Positions 50,459 through 62,530 of a stretch of 64,000 nucleotides of DNA are shown piece after piece (positions within the stretch are counted from its first letter, which is position 1; each line of letters opens with the position of its first letter). Where the stretch lies: the NCBI GenBank assembly GCA_026874595.1, contig CM049318.1, positions 51,428,750 to 51,492,749 of the forward strand, written 5' to 3'. The notes beneath the pieces are model-generated. The model was not told where the DNA came from. It made no database searches and worked only from the letters and a program-made list of their open reading frames with translations. The translations under genes were made by a program, and so were the position numbers. This stretch comes from Sipunculus nudus (taxonomy: Eukaryota; Annelida; Sipuncula; Golfingiida; Sipunculidae).

Positions 50459-50780
50459 AATTTCATACCGGCCATTTCCCGATTTCATCATGTCATTCTC
50501 TCGGCAATATTTAATGAGATTTGTGATAAAAAGACCTCTGGGTCGAAATCCATGGGCTCATTCCGTAATTTAATATCGTATTTTGTCGGTCTGTTAATGG
50601 GCCTCTGGTCTGATTTGTCGGAAATACGCCACTGTGCCACCTGGGGCGAAGCTTTAATAAAATATCACTTTTGGGAGATAAGCTACATGACCCAATGTTT
50701 ATCGGCACACCTTTTTTACTTACACGAGCTATACCTAAGGTTGGTCTATATTCAAGCTGCCCGGGGAATTTTAAGTGCAT
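50459..50780. promoter_or_regulatory. Possible intronic regulatory element
   Basis: More balanced base composition than its surroundings, few homopolymers, AATTTAATAT and TTAATGGG boxes. Overlapping frames on both strands stay open but encode nothing recognisable. This is a guess from composition; no conservation data were available. Confidence 0.2.
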
Positions 50781-52039
50781 TTTATTTATAAAGAAATAAT
50801 TTTATACTTTATACCCTTCCATGCTCATATAAGTCGTACGTTCTCTAAAATGTGATTTCAATAGCTGTTGCTTAAGGTGTAATCATCTGGCTATAAGACT
50901 GAACAAAAAACTTCAGACCTTCAGGTGTTCTAGATAAAAACCCACCTAACTATACTCTATATACGCTTGTATATATTAGCTTTAAACGTATGCTGACCTG
51001 ACCACGTTTTATTTTCGATATAATCGATTTACTGGCACACCACTAGTCCTTAAGCATGCCCATAAATTCCATACCTAATGTTTATCTGGAAACGAGTAAA
51101 TTGCTAAATGTTAAGACGTGGCCAAGCATGACCTTGAACAAAAAATCACATGCTCCTACTAATATGGGAGGTAATTTTATATAGTCTTTGGTATACGTTT
51201 ATGAAAACTCCCCGCTATACTTGAGTAGTTTCCTATCTATACTACAGACTGGACAAAAAATTGAAAATACCGCTGAAATTTCGCTTCGGTAATGAACGCC
51301 TTTTTTCTCTAATCAAAGAAATCCTCGAATTCATGAATATTTGAATGTTGAGGGATTTTAAGGGATGACAAGAAAGTGTGAAAAAAGCATCTGAATCGAC
51401 GAGACCAGAGTTATATAACATATGGATTCTTTCCTACATCAATCAAATTTATCAAAAATTTAACATTCCGTCCATCTAAACATAAATAATCAAGGGGCAC
51501 ATAGCTTAGTACATTTGAGATGAAGGCGGTTTTTTATTTATCGATTGGGAACACTTTAGAAGAAGCTGGATTGTATGTGTAATGATGGGCAGGAATTCTA
51601 ATTCTGTAGAGGATTTTCTCATATAACAAACAGCTATTGTCTGATTATGTGGAATGGTTTCATTAGTTCATTTCTGGGGACATGCAGAGGACAAGCTTAA
51701 TGAGCTCTACGAGATGAATTATGATCGCCTCTCTTGACATTTATATCAAATCACTTGGTCAAATGAGTTATATTTGGTTTTAAGACATTTGGTAGCTTAC
51801 CTTTGAAAATAGACCAGTGACACGCACTGTATAATTGTCTTGAAATACTACACACATATGTAAAATAATTGAAACTATCAAACATTCTACTAAAAAATTG
51901 TCACAGAAGGTAATTTTTAATCACGGGATTACGTTTCCTTTTTTACGAAAAGAAGAAAACCACCCGATGACAATCAGGGATGTGCATCTAATGTCAAATT
52001 TATGAACAGTAAAACATTTAAGAAATCACTGTTAATCCT

Positions 52040-52760
52040 CCGTTGTATCTTCAGTATTACAACCGGAACTTGCCCGAGGTTAAAAGGGGAAAATTGTAGT
52101 GGGAAAAGGAATGCACAACCAAACCGCACCCACAAGGGACAGCGACTTTGCAAATAAAGCTAGATTATCACAAATAGCAAGAATGAGAGAGTAAAAAATT
52201 AGAATAAGAATCAAACAATCGACCGGCTTAAAGTCTGGGAGCAAGTGACAGCCAGAGATAACTGTTATTTAACCTAGAACGCCGTTCCGTCTGTGTTTGA
52301 CGTTTGTCTGGGTATTGTCTCAGCGGCTGCCCCTACACGCAAGATAATATTAAGACAGTGACCTGGGTTCGTTATCTTTTGTTTGGGCCATGTCATTGTT
52401 ACGAAAGTCAGACGCCACCCGCTACGACACAGCTTTGTGCTGCATCAGAGACGACTTGAGCAGGAATGAGTGCAGTCCAAATTATACAGGATATTCCTGT
52501 CCGAAAGATCACCCATTTAAATTAGACTGGTCCTGTTGGTATATGTTTACTGTCGCCACATGACAGATTACGTGGGGGAGTGATAGGTTATGCCATCTGC
52601 TGGCAAACTTTAGAATTAAATAAAATTTCCCGTCATGTGCTACCAAACCACACCTAATCATTCACGGCCCTCGAGGCACTTAATTAGAATTTAGGTATCA
52701 TATTTTTATTGGCATTAATTGAATTACCCCTGGCCTAATTGTTAAGGTAATCCATGTGCT
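52040..52760. promoter_or_regulatory. Possible intronic regulatory element
   Basis: Balanced composition with several homeodomain-type cores (TTAATTAG at 52680, ATTAATTGAATT) and CACATG E-box-like sites, in contrast with the AT-rich flanks. Composition-based guess. Confidence 0.2.
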
Positions 52761-53137
52761 GGTGGTGTCAGTATATTATCACATATAATCATCTGTGGTA
52801 AATAAAAAAATATGAGCTATACAATTATCGCAGCTTTATATTTTTCACGGCGTATCTTGTGTGTTTTCAACCTTCTTAAATGGACAATATTGTAACTGGT
52901 TAATTATTCTGCCCCTTCGACCTTGCATTGCACTGCTGATAACATTTTTTTCTTATTATATTTAAAAAAAATATTTTTTTTATCCATTCTCAATTTTTTA
53001 TCGTTTCTTTTTCGATTTTCATATGAAAAATGTTGCAATAATCTAGGCTAGGCTAATTTTCGATATAATTCAAAGTTTCCTGGATTTCATTGTTCAATGG
53101 CACACACTCAAAAGTTTATTTGTAAAAATCTACAAAA

Positions 53138-53138
<1 letters not shown>

Positions 53139-53182
<44 letters not shown>
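53139..53182 (+). repeat. (TA)n microsatellite
   Basis: Uninterrupted TA repeat of about 44 bp. Confidence 0.95.
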
Positions 53183-53184
<2 letters not shown>

Positions 53185-54924
53185 GATTAAAAATATTAGA
53201 AACGGTTTCAGTGTCTTAGAATACACGCGTGTAAATAAAATAACTAAAAGCAAAATAACGAAAGACCTTGAAGATCCGATAAAACAGATTAATAAGGGAT
53301 ATTAAAACCGGTAATGTCCATGGCGTGCTGTGTATCAACTCCTAAAGAAAGGTATGGCCCTGCTGGTTTATTATATTAACTGTCACGCAACACGGGAACC
53401 GAACCCATGACCAGGTGAGTCTGACACAGCACGCATCACCATAAAACAAACAGCAAAAAGAAACATATGACATATAAAGAATAGAGAGGTGACTTTGCGG
53501 ATTCAGTGGGCATGAAACAGGCCATACTGTAATAGGAAACAAAATCTGTTGAACATTTATAAAAATTTAATACTGTATAAAAAAGAAACAAACCCCATGT
53601 GGTCCTATATAATAAGCATAAAATATCGATATTAAATACCAAAGATACATAATAAATTTTATAATAAAAATCAGTATGTAAAACAATAACAGGTCTCAGG
53701 TGGACTTCTCACTTTCCTTATTAGTACAATAAAACGAGATGGCATTATTAATATAAAAGAAAAGGAGACCGAATCGGGTATTTCGTAATAATTACCAGTA
53801 AAATAAAATAAAGAAATGGAGATCAGGTGGGCTGTTTGTAATTGATATCGATAATATAAAAACAGAATATGAGATTTCATGGGATTTTCGTCTAAACGGT
53901 TGGCATGTTTCGTTCCAGGAACGACACCGTGGATCCAGGAAAATCTCGGGCGGGTGTTTAATGAAATATACTAGTCTTATAAACAAGTGGAGGCAATTCG
54001 TATGTCAGGTATAAGTTCGAATTACAGCGATGCTTTCAGGGCGGGGGGTTGCTTGAAAGAGATCCGTGCTAAATAGCCGTGGACACGCACAAATCATGAA
54101 CACATGAACAAATGTGAATATGTTATATAAGTGTACGGTGGCTGATTTATGAGAAAAAAATCGAGATATCTCAATTTTTTTTCTGTGTTATAAATTTATT
54201 TTTGTGAAATTCTATTTCGACATCTAGCTATATTATACAGATATCTCAAAATATTATGTTGAGATTTACCTCGAGATAAAAAAATGACTACGTCATAAAT
54301 CAGCCAGCGTATAAATGTATATATATACTTACATTTTCTTCGTTTTAATGTCAATCTTATTGTAATATATTGTTATATATTATGAGCTTCTTAAGGGAAA
54401 CATAACTGTTGTTTCAATCTTGGTGATGCGTTTTTAGATTAACCCCAATAAAGATTTAAGGGGGGATGTAATCTGAAAAAAAGTTTAGATTACCCCAGGA
54501 CGGCTAACTTAAAACTGACCAGATTATCCTCTATACGATTACCATGGTGCATATGGGGATCGTTTTAAATATTAACACTAGAAGGGGCACTTGCAAATAC
54601 TGCTGTACGCCCCCGGTTTCAAAATTTCCCGGAAAAGTGATTTTTAAGTCTTGGGCCTTAAAAATTCAGGAAAAGGGTACTATTCCGATATAATCTCTGC
54701 AAAATCGAAAAAAATAATAGACCCCTTAAAACCATAATTTCATTTTGGGTAGTGTATTAATTATGAGTGCATGATATATGGGCATAAAGTCTGAATACAT
54801 CGGATAAATTACATCTTAAAGTAAAATTGTAAAGTCTATCACATTGAGTTTTTTTTTTCTTATAAAAGAAATAAATATTTCAACTGATTTTAAGTGTAAT
54901 TTTTAGTGTGCAAATATATATACA

Positions 54925-55096
54925 CAGTGGAATCTGTCTGTAGGACCATATGTCTAATAAGACCACCTTTCTATTAAGACCACCCTTGGGTGAGCCTAAA
55001 GTATTTACATTGATTATAACTGACCTGGCTAATAACACTACCTGTGCATTAAGACCACTTTTGTCCCACAGGTGGTCGATTACACAGATGTCACTG
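54925..55096. mobile_element. Small GACCAC-type MITE
   Basis: About 172 bp; ends CAGTGGAATCTGTCTG and the complement CAGTGACATCTGTGT, internal AAGACCACC blocks in both orientations, followed by TA at the right. Same general type as 29538 and 55963. Confidence 0.6.
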
Positions 55097-55391
55097 TATC
55101 TTTAAATCTTATCATTATAATAAAAAAAGGATTTTTTTCGGGCAAATTTCCGATTGAAATGCATATGAAACTTGAGAACTCCATGGTGTTCCAACAAAAT
55201 TTGGCAGTTCCCCCCGGCATTAAACATATAAAGTCACTGATGACGACCTACCAGAACGGACATTCGTCGCAACGGACCGTCAGAGCTGGCAGCAGACTTC
55301 TTCCTTTTACTGAACGGCCGTAGTTTGATGTACGAGTTATTTCTCTCAATATCATTTTTATCTTCATACTGTCATAGAAAAATATAATGAG

Positions 55392-55414
55392 TTATATATA
55401 TATATATATATATA

Positions 55415-55456
<42 letters not shown>

Positions 55457-55547
55457 AATTTAAACTATATATGGTTCACTATTTATGCTCCCCTGCATTG
55501 TAGAGCACTTTCAGTGTGATATATAGAACTATTTACATGCATGACAT

Positions 55548-55590
<43 letters not shown>
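55392..55590 (+). repeat. Cluster of (TA)n microsatellites
   Basis: Runs at 55392-55416, 55420-55454 and 55550-55590 separated by short unique sequence. Confidence 0.95.
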
Positions 55591-55591
<1 letters not shown>

Positions 55592-55962
55592 GTATGCTTG
55601 ACTGAGAATGTTTTTTATATATGTCTATAGCTATCGACCTTGAAAAATATAAAATCAGAAACCTAACACTAATGTATTCAAAATCAACGAATGTATAATA
55701 TTTTCATATTCTTTATTGAATTATATATAAATATTCTCTGGAAAAAATATATTTGTGAACCAGTTGTACCAATTAGTAAAATACTATATATCCTAAATAT
55801 TTGAAAATATTACGCAATTTATTCCTTACCCATCGGTGTAATGTCATTAAGTAATAACGTTACATTTCTTGGAAATAACAAAGCGGACAGGAAGTTCGGA
55901 AATATCGTTCTTACATAAATATTAATTATTTATCTTTCTAATTACTTATGTGATAAGGAAAA

Positions 55963-56130
55963 ACAGTAAAACCTCGATAAAACTACCAATCGGACTTCGG
56001 TAAAGTGGTCACATTTTTTAAGGTGGGCGTCTGAGTTCTTATATAAAGAGCAAAAAGACCATGTACAAGTGGTCGTTATTTTTTAGGTGGTCGCTAAACC
56101 GTGATTGTCTTTGTGCCTGGTTTTACGGTA
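55963..56130. mobile_element. Small TIR element (ACAGTAAAACC type)
   Basis: Ends ACAGTAAAACC and the complement of GGTTTTACGGT, with internal AAGTGGTC and AGGTGGTCGC blocks. About 170 bp, Tc1/pogo-like MITE by appearance. It ends 116 bp from the receptor exon edge. Confidence 0.55.
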
Positions 56131-56245
56131 TATATATTCAGTTAAAGTTATCATAAAACACTAAAAAGCAGTAAAGCATTATTTTCTATGCATATTGGGG
56201 CAATCATCTGTAAGTGATTAATCCAGATTTTCCAGCAGTTCTTAC

Positions 56246-56430
56246 CTGTGCATTTTTATCGCTGAGGTCTAGTTTCAAACAGAGTATTTTCATGAGGAAT
56301 CCAAAACAGATCTTCTTGACTAGACGGGGCACCTCCCGCCCCCGCAGGCCCTTGTGGTGAATATTTAGCGTCAGTACGGTCATAGCCGTTGCTAGGCTGA
56401 CTATTGCTATGGTAATACCGTAATACAGCC
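56246..56430 (-). CDS. Nicotinic acetylcholine receptor-like subunit, TM3 exon
   Basis: 185 nt, phase 1 in and phase 0 out. The acceptor TTAATTTCAG precedes GG CTG and the donor is GTAAGA. It encodes LYYGITIAIVSLATAMTVLT (TM3), then NIHHKGLRGREVPRLVKKI, the start of the cytoplasmic loop. The N-I-H-H-[KR]-G after TM3 followed by V-P-x-x-V-x-K matches nAChR-type subunits. It continues in phase with the exon at 48978. Exons encoding the signal peptide, Cys-loop ligand-binding domain, TM1 and TM2 were not found up to base 64000. Confidence 0.88.
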
Positions 56431-57049
56431 CTGAAATTAAGCAGAAAGCTTTATACAATAAATCATCCAACTACAAAAAGACTATTAGATAATGTTTGTC
56501 CCTCAGGTCGCGTAGACAATTCACTAGAAACTGAAACATTAACATTCATGGTTGTCTTAATATCAACATATTGGATGTTGAAATGGATATAACATAACAG
56601 GTTACAAAGCTAAAAAATCTGACGTTTTGTGTAAATTCTATAATATCGGTTTTAAAAGAGAGTGTAATGTTTTCATCTGAAAAATTGGCTCCTAAATGGA
56701 TGCTATACACTCTGAGTATACATTAAACCTCTGTTTATACATATAATTGTAAATTTTGATATTTCAATCCTTTTGTTCTTTCAAATTATTCATTTTGGTA
56801 GATTTCATGGGTTATGATATGTCTGCATTCAAAACATGTATTGTTCATATAAAGTCACTCTATACAGCAAAACTCGTATTCTCCGACCTCAGAAAATATT
56901 CGATTTTTTTATCCAAAACCTTTACCAGGGATCTAGAATTTCACCTTTATTTTTTACAATAACTTATACATACAATTAGCCGGCGTAAACATTCCAAATT
57001 ATATATAAACTTTATTCAGTTTACATTAAAGTACATCTATATAATAACT

Positions 57050-57236
57050 AAAATGAGGCACTTTCTATGGCTGGATTGGTGACCTTCTGTGGTCTGTAAA
57101 GGTGGGTGGATCCAGAGAACACGGATATCCACCGACCTTCAGCGGGCCACTGCAACCCTCTCTCTGGCAGCTCCGGGGATCGAACCCGGGTCGCCAGCTG
57201 AGAGAACCGAGCGTTTAACCACTCGATTGTCCATAC
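57050..57236 (-). mobile_element. tRNA-headed SINE, inverted copy
   Basis: On the minus strand: ACAATCGAGTGGTTAAACGC, CTGGCGACCCGGGTTCGATC (exact B box) and CCCCGG, then a body with CCGTGTTCTCTGGATCCACC. Homologous to 49517-49755. The 3' end is unclear. Confidence 0.65.
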
Positions 57237-57417
57237 CTTAAATTTCTATATCAAATAATGATAGGCCTATTGTAAGCTTCTCTTAACGATCATAATTCAT
57301 TTCTGTTTGTCAAGTATTCACATCGATTTGATTCTACAGTTCTCTGTCTAAATTCTACAGTTCATATACTATTCAAAAGGGCGAAACACATATATTCGAA
57401 CACCACTAAAACAAGTT

Positions 57418-57895
57418 AAGATGTTGACGAGTAAACGAAGCGCTACATTAGTTAATCATAATGTTCAGAGTTAAAATAAATTAAAAAAAACTCACTATTT
57501 TCATATATATGAAAGTTTTGATCAATAAATTAGAATCGGTTGTTCAGATTACTGAGGCTTTCTTATAGTTATATTTGCAAAGATGTTCAGGTAAACAAAA
57601 TTCTTAATTAGTTATATAAGCTAAGACTCAGCTGAGATTTCAGGATAAGCGAGGCTCTACGTTAGTTAAACCAGTCCGGATATTCAGATAAGCAATGTTC
57701 TACGTTAGTAAAACCAGTCAAGATATTCAGATAAACGAGGCTCTACATTATTCAAACCAGTCAAGATAGCCAGATATGCGTGGAACTACGCTAGCTAAAC
57801 CAGTCAAGATATTCAGATAAACGAGGCTCTACATTAGTCAAACCAGTCAAGATTTTCAGATAAACGAGGCTCTACGTTAGTTAAACAATCAAATC
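57418..57895 (+). repeat. ~53-55-bp minisatellite
   Basis: Best units between 57630 and 57890: about five copies of ATTCAGATAAACGAGGCTCT and ACATTAGT(C/T)AAACCAGTCAA. More diverged units extend left to about 57418. Confidence 0.85.
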
Positions 57896-60800
57896 TAGAC
57901 TCTTTTATAATAAAATAAACCATGATGTTCACAATTACAGAGCTACCTGATGATTAGGCCAATGGGTTCAGATAAACGATAATCTGTTATATCAAGGGCT
58001 GGTTTCCATAAGATAAAATATAATCTTATGAGAGGCTCAAGATGTTTAACATGAACATAATGCACAGGTGAAATAACCTATGCCGCGAGTGAAGCTAACG
58101 GATGATGGACAACATCCCTGCACTTAAGAAAATGGCCCATTTGTCGCTGGCACGCCGTCTGTATAAACTATACGTGACAATGTCTCGAGGTTTAACAACG
58201 GGCCACGAAACCCTATTGCCAAACAAGGCTGGTAGCGCATCGGAGAGTATTACAAGAATAAGATGCTCAGTAACCCAGGATTGGTTGGAGCACCGGTGAT
58301 TTATGCCTGGAGCACGCTATGACGCAAAAGACAGCGGAAGTAGGCAACGTGGGGGTGCAGTAACTACTAATATTCCACTGCCAAGGGTCATCAGTTAAGG
58401 ACCTTAGATCGGGAAATGTGTAGTGCTTGAATCCTCCATATAATACCCAATGCCACAACCCTGAAAGGGTGAGTCTATTTTATATCAGGTTGCTGACCGT
58501 CAGACTTACGGGTACAATGTTCCATTAGCGACTTATAAAATTCCGTTTCAAATATTGATGTATATCTTTCCCATACCGTCACCGCCATCGTTTATATTAT
58601 AACCTATGTACACATTGCAGTTACACAACCTTGGGACTGCTTAAGCTTATGTGGCTTACACGGAGCTCCGGCGTAAATGTCAATTTAAAATATGGTCGGA
58701 GAGCAAATCTTTGGTCCGTCAAATAACGAGATCGGAAGCACGGTTGAAGTGGTCATGCATCCCAGGTCAAAGCACTTAACTCAATACTGACACAACGACC
58801 CTAAGGTGTAGTTTAAATATCAATCCTGTGCCTTGTTGGATAGGGACACTGCTATATCACGTAAAGAAAAAAATAGATTTATGTGAATGTATGTACTATA
58901 TATATATATATAAGCCTGTGCGTCTCCCTCTTACTGTCTCTAATGTTGATTAAAATGCTTGCCTAATATCGCCCTCCTGAAGGCGCTCATATCGACAGAC
59001 TGATTGATATTACTCAAAAAGGAACACGGCAACAAATGTAGGCCTATAAGTATCTATAATCTATGATAATCGTAATTGTGTAGTTTAGGATTTTTTTTAC
59101 AAAAGGCCTTTATTACCAGTATTTAACGCAAATTATAAACAAAAGTGATAATCTATAATATAAAGGAAATGTATAGTTTTAGAAAAATAAGGGTTACATA
59201 ATGAAAGGTGGTGTTGTTTGACAGTCATTGTGGCTTAAAAGACGACTTTATTGGCTCAAAAATTGATCTTCCGCCATGACGCGTTCATGACGTCGCAAGG
59301 AAAACAAGCTACTTTGATGCAATTTATAGCATTATATATGATTGAAATATATTGTTTATTTAACTATATATGCCTTATTCTTATATAAGTTAACATTTCT
59401 TATTATTATAGAACAACACAAATTTGGAAAAAATGGTAATATAGGCCTAGGCCTTTTGTAACAACCTCCTAAACTATACAATTACCATTATGATAATATA
59501 TAGTCAGTTGCACTAACCATGACACACTTTTTTTCGCGGACATTTGAAAAGAATTGAGACAGAACAAAGATTTTTAGTACAGAGTTAAAAGAGAACGCGA
59601 CCTAATTTTCTGACAGGAAAAATGCCATATACCCGAGATGAATAGCCTGTATGAACAAAAGCAAAAATCCAGGAGAAACTCGCGGGCTGTTAACAACATT
59701 TTCTACCTCGTCAACTGACAATATTCTGCCTCGCACGTGCGTAACGTCTTAAGCGGTGTTCCATTTTGTAGGACAGAATCTCACTGGTGGGCGATGTGAA
59801 GTGGTCAAATAATAATAGCAGCTAATACGTTAAGTACTATCATTAAAACATGCATGCAGACCCTGGTATATCATATGATGAATATGAATATGAATGGTAT
59901 ATGAATGATGAATGGCACCCTGTGATACGTTTTTTCAGAGTCATAGGAGATTCTTTTAAGTTTGAAAAAAAAACCCGATACATTTACATCAACAAATAAA
60001 GTTACTACAATATCTCGGCTTAAAAGGTGTCGATATTAATCACAAAACAACCATGTATCACCTGAATGTGTTTATAATAGTGACACCATTCAAAAGTGTT
60101 ATTTCCACCACCCGCACCCATCATCTAAATATCGATGGAAGATTACTATCCTAATAACCTTATCAGTGATTACAAGCAGTGTTAATAACAATATTAATGG
60201 TTAAAACGGCAAAACTTTTGTACACGTGTGTGTCCTATAGATTTTCTCCAGGTACGTCCCCACGCACCACCACCTTTTACAATGTATCACTGGCGGCTCT
60301 CTGGGCAGAGGTCCCACAGTCCATTCAATCCAATGTCAATTTCAAGCTCCGCAGGAGTTAAATTTTTAATTTTAATGAACTCTTGTTTTCGTTCATAAAC
60401 TATTCCTCAGTGACAATCATTTAAATACATTGCTTCTCCTGGCCAAGTTTACATAAATGCCTCTGTCACAAGCACAATCTTTGATAAGCCTTGCGATGAT
60501 TATTTGTACGACTTTTCATAGGAAAGGAAATTCTGGTTTTCCATAGGAAAGGAAATTATGGTTTTTCTAAAGGCCTACTCTGAATTTATTGGTAATATCA
60601 GAAACATATATTCATTACCACTTCCTTTTTTTATATGACGTATGTATACAGTGATTATGTCCATTTGTCCACATACTAATTAAATGTTATTTCTGAACAC
60701 ATGATTTTATATCTGCCTTAATTCAGGCATAACCCACGAGCCAGAATAAACATTATAATTACTCTCATCCAAACCTTGAAATGGGATCGTCTTTATCGCA

Positions 60801-61490
60801 CTGCAAGTACGACCGGAACGGTCAGCAATTAGGATATTTAAAATTATTTTGTGAATGAAGACCAGGCCCTTCATAGTCCTTCGAATTCTTAAATGTACGG
60901 AAAACGTTTGCTTTGATCATATAAACCAGTTCATCTTTTTGTATTTTCTTGGCAAAGGTGGCAAAATACCACATATTGCGTCTCGATCGGAAAAAGGGAA
61001 AAGAAAAAATCGCACAAAGTAAGTAAAACAAAATATTACTTTATATATGGCCTTAATATAAGAATAATAATACACTTTCATGATATATTATCATATTATA
61101 TATTATAATAATATTTTCATTGTCATATTAAATATGTTACAGATTGTGATTATAACCCCATTTGGCAAAGAGTGGCATTGGAATTTCATAGTCCACATAC
61201 TGAAATGCAAGTGGCATATGACCGATAAACAAAAATGGTATGAAAAAAACCCAAACTGACTATATTGAGTATTTCAAAGAGAAAGTCACAGCTTAACTAT
61301 GAAAAAAGAAGTTTCACATTAAACGTCATCGCACATGTTACTTACACTCCATCCAGTTTACATATGACTAGGAGTCTTATTTCTACCAGAAACTGCGCGA
61401 ATTTTCCTTTAAAAATCGCAATACATGGCACGATTAATAGAGTTAGATTAATAGAGTGTATAAAACGTGAGAAGGTTCTTCTCCTAAATG
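57896..61490. other. Intergenic or intronic sequence, no gene recognised
   Basis: No exon of the receptor ligand-binding domain or TM1/TM2 was recognised here. 58080-58460 is less AT-rich but has no identifiable product. A (TA)n run lies at 58901-58912. Confidence 0.4.
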
Positions 61491-61494
61491 GCAT

Positions 61495-62155
61495 ACACGC
61501 ACGAACACCCGATCAGTAAATTAAAGATTTGCTTTCTTGGTAAACCGGCAATGTTTCTTTAGCCGGATATGACTGTTATTACGATGTCAGATACCCGGAA
61601 GGTTGTCCATCATGAAACGGGCCAAGGAGCGTAAGAACCAGTCACATTTGCCATCCGTGCATGGATCAGCACAGGGATTATCAACAGCGGCGTGCAGAAC
61701 GCATACCTCTCCGCTAACGACCTTTCTTTGTATAGTGTTTCTATCAAATTTATCTCTTCTGTTTATGTTTAAAAAAGTTCAATAATATACATTTCCAACC
61801 ATGATGTCAGCACCAATGATAGTTCTTCCCTTGGATAAAGATGTACAAACAGACAAAGTATTCCGGGATCCTTAATTGGATCCGGATACGTAACACTACA
61901 TTTCCAACGACGAAAATAATACACTCAATTACTTACGAACATTCCTTAGACAAAACAAAACAGACAAACACACATGTCAACATGGGCAAAAATGCACCTC
62001 TATATTAAGTCATATAAAAGCACGAACATCCGATCAGCAAACTGAAGTCATGTTTTCTGGACAAACCATCAGTGTTTTTTAAGGGGATATAACTGTGATT
62101 ACGATATCAGATACAGGGGCCCCGAAAAGAAACAACCCTGGAGCATAAACGATGG
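61495..62155 (+). repeat. Diverged ~130-bp direct repeat pair
   Basis: 61495-61630 and 62020-62155 share CACGAACAYCCGATCAG, GGATAT(G/A)ACTGT, ATTACGAT(G/A)TCAGATAC and, further on, GAAAC...GGAGC in the same order. Confidence 0.7.
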
Positions 62156-62530
62156 CCATATTCACCCCCACGAAATCTAAACATAATATGGCGGAACATA
62201 ACGTGCGTGGGTTATAAGCCTCCACGCCGGCCGACGTCGCTATTGCGCCTGCGAGTAGGGGCGCAGATGTAATTAATGGAGTGCTGGTAGCAGTTATTTA
62301 AAATGCCTGCGCGGCTTGCTTTCAACAGAACCTCATAAAGGCCAAGACCAATTAGCCAAGCGGTGCTCTGACTGATTATTTATAAGCAGTTCGGTATCGG
62401 CCTTCACTTGACGTGGGCCTGATTTATCTGGATGCAAGAAAACCTTCTCAATGACAATCTTCCGGGCTATCGGTATGGTTTTTGCACGTGGGGTTTAAAT
62501 ACCGTCCTGTTGCTATTGTACAAACTCATA
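62156..62530. promoter_or_regulatory. Possible regulatory or conserved noncoding segment
   Basis: Markedly higher GC than its flanks, with CpG-containing stretches (CCACGCCGGCCGACGTCGCT), a CCAATTAG box, TTTATAAGCA and CATAAAGG. Open frames are short. No TSS is evident. A guess from composition. Confidence 0.25.

Larger units (their letters stand above)
48979..56245 (-). other. 7.27-kb intron of the receptor gene
   Basis: Joins two phase-0 exon edges. It contains a SINE (49517), TA microsatellites (53139, 55392, 55550), two small MITEs (54925, 55963) and two less AT-rich segments (50459-50780, 52040-52760) listed as possible regulatory sequence. No further exon was recognised. Confidence 0.7.

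Noticed and set aside
50511-50791. Open frames on both strands of the same segment
   Set aside because: Neither shows a domain or splice context; overlapping opposite frames argue for noncoding sequence of balanced composition.
57175-57236. Functional tRNA gene on minus strand
   Set aside because: An exact B box is present, but the acceptor and anticodon arms are not formed and the body continues as a SINE homologous to 49517-49755.
58267-58458. 63-residue minus-strand frame as a receptor upstream exon
   Set aside because: No Cys-loop, TM1 or TM2 motif and no acceptor/donor in the needed phase.
60179-60361. Possible LINE C-terminal fragment (ALWAEVPQSIQSN)
   Set aside because: Vague likeness to the end of non-LTR reverse transcriptases only; too short and without flanking RT motifs to call.
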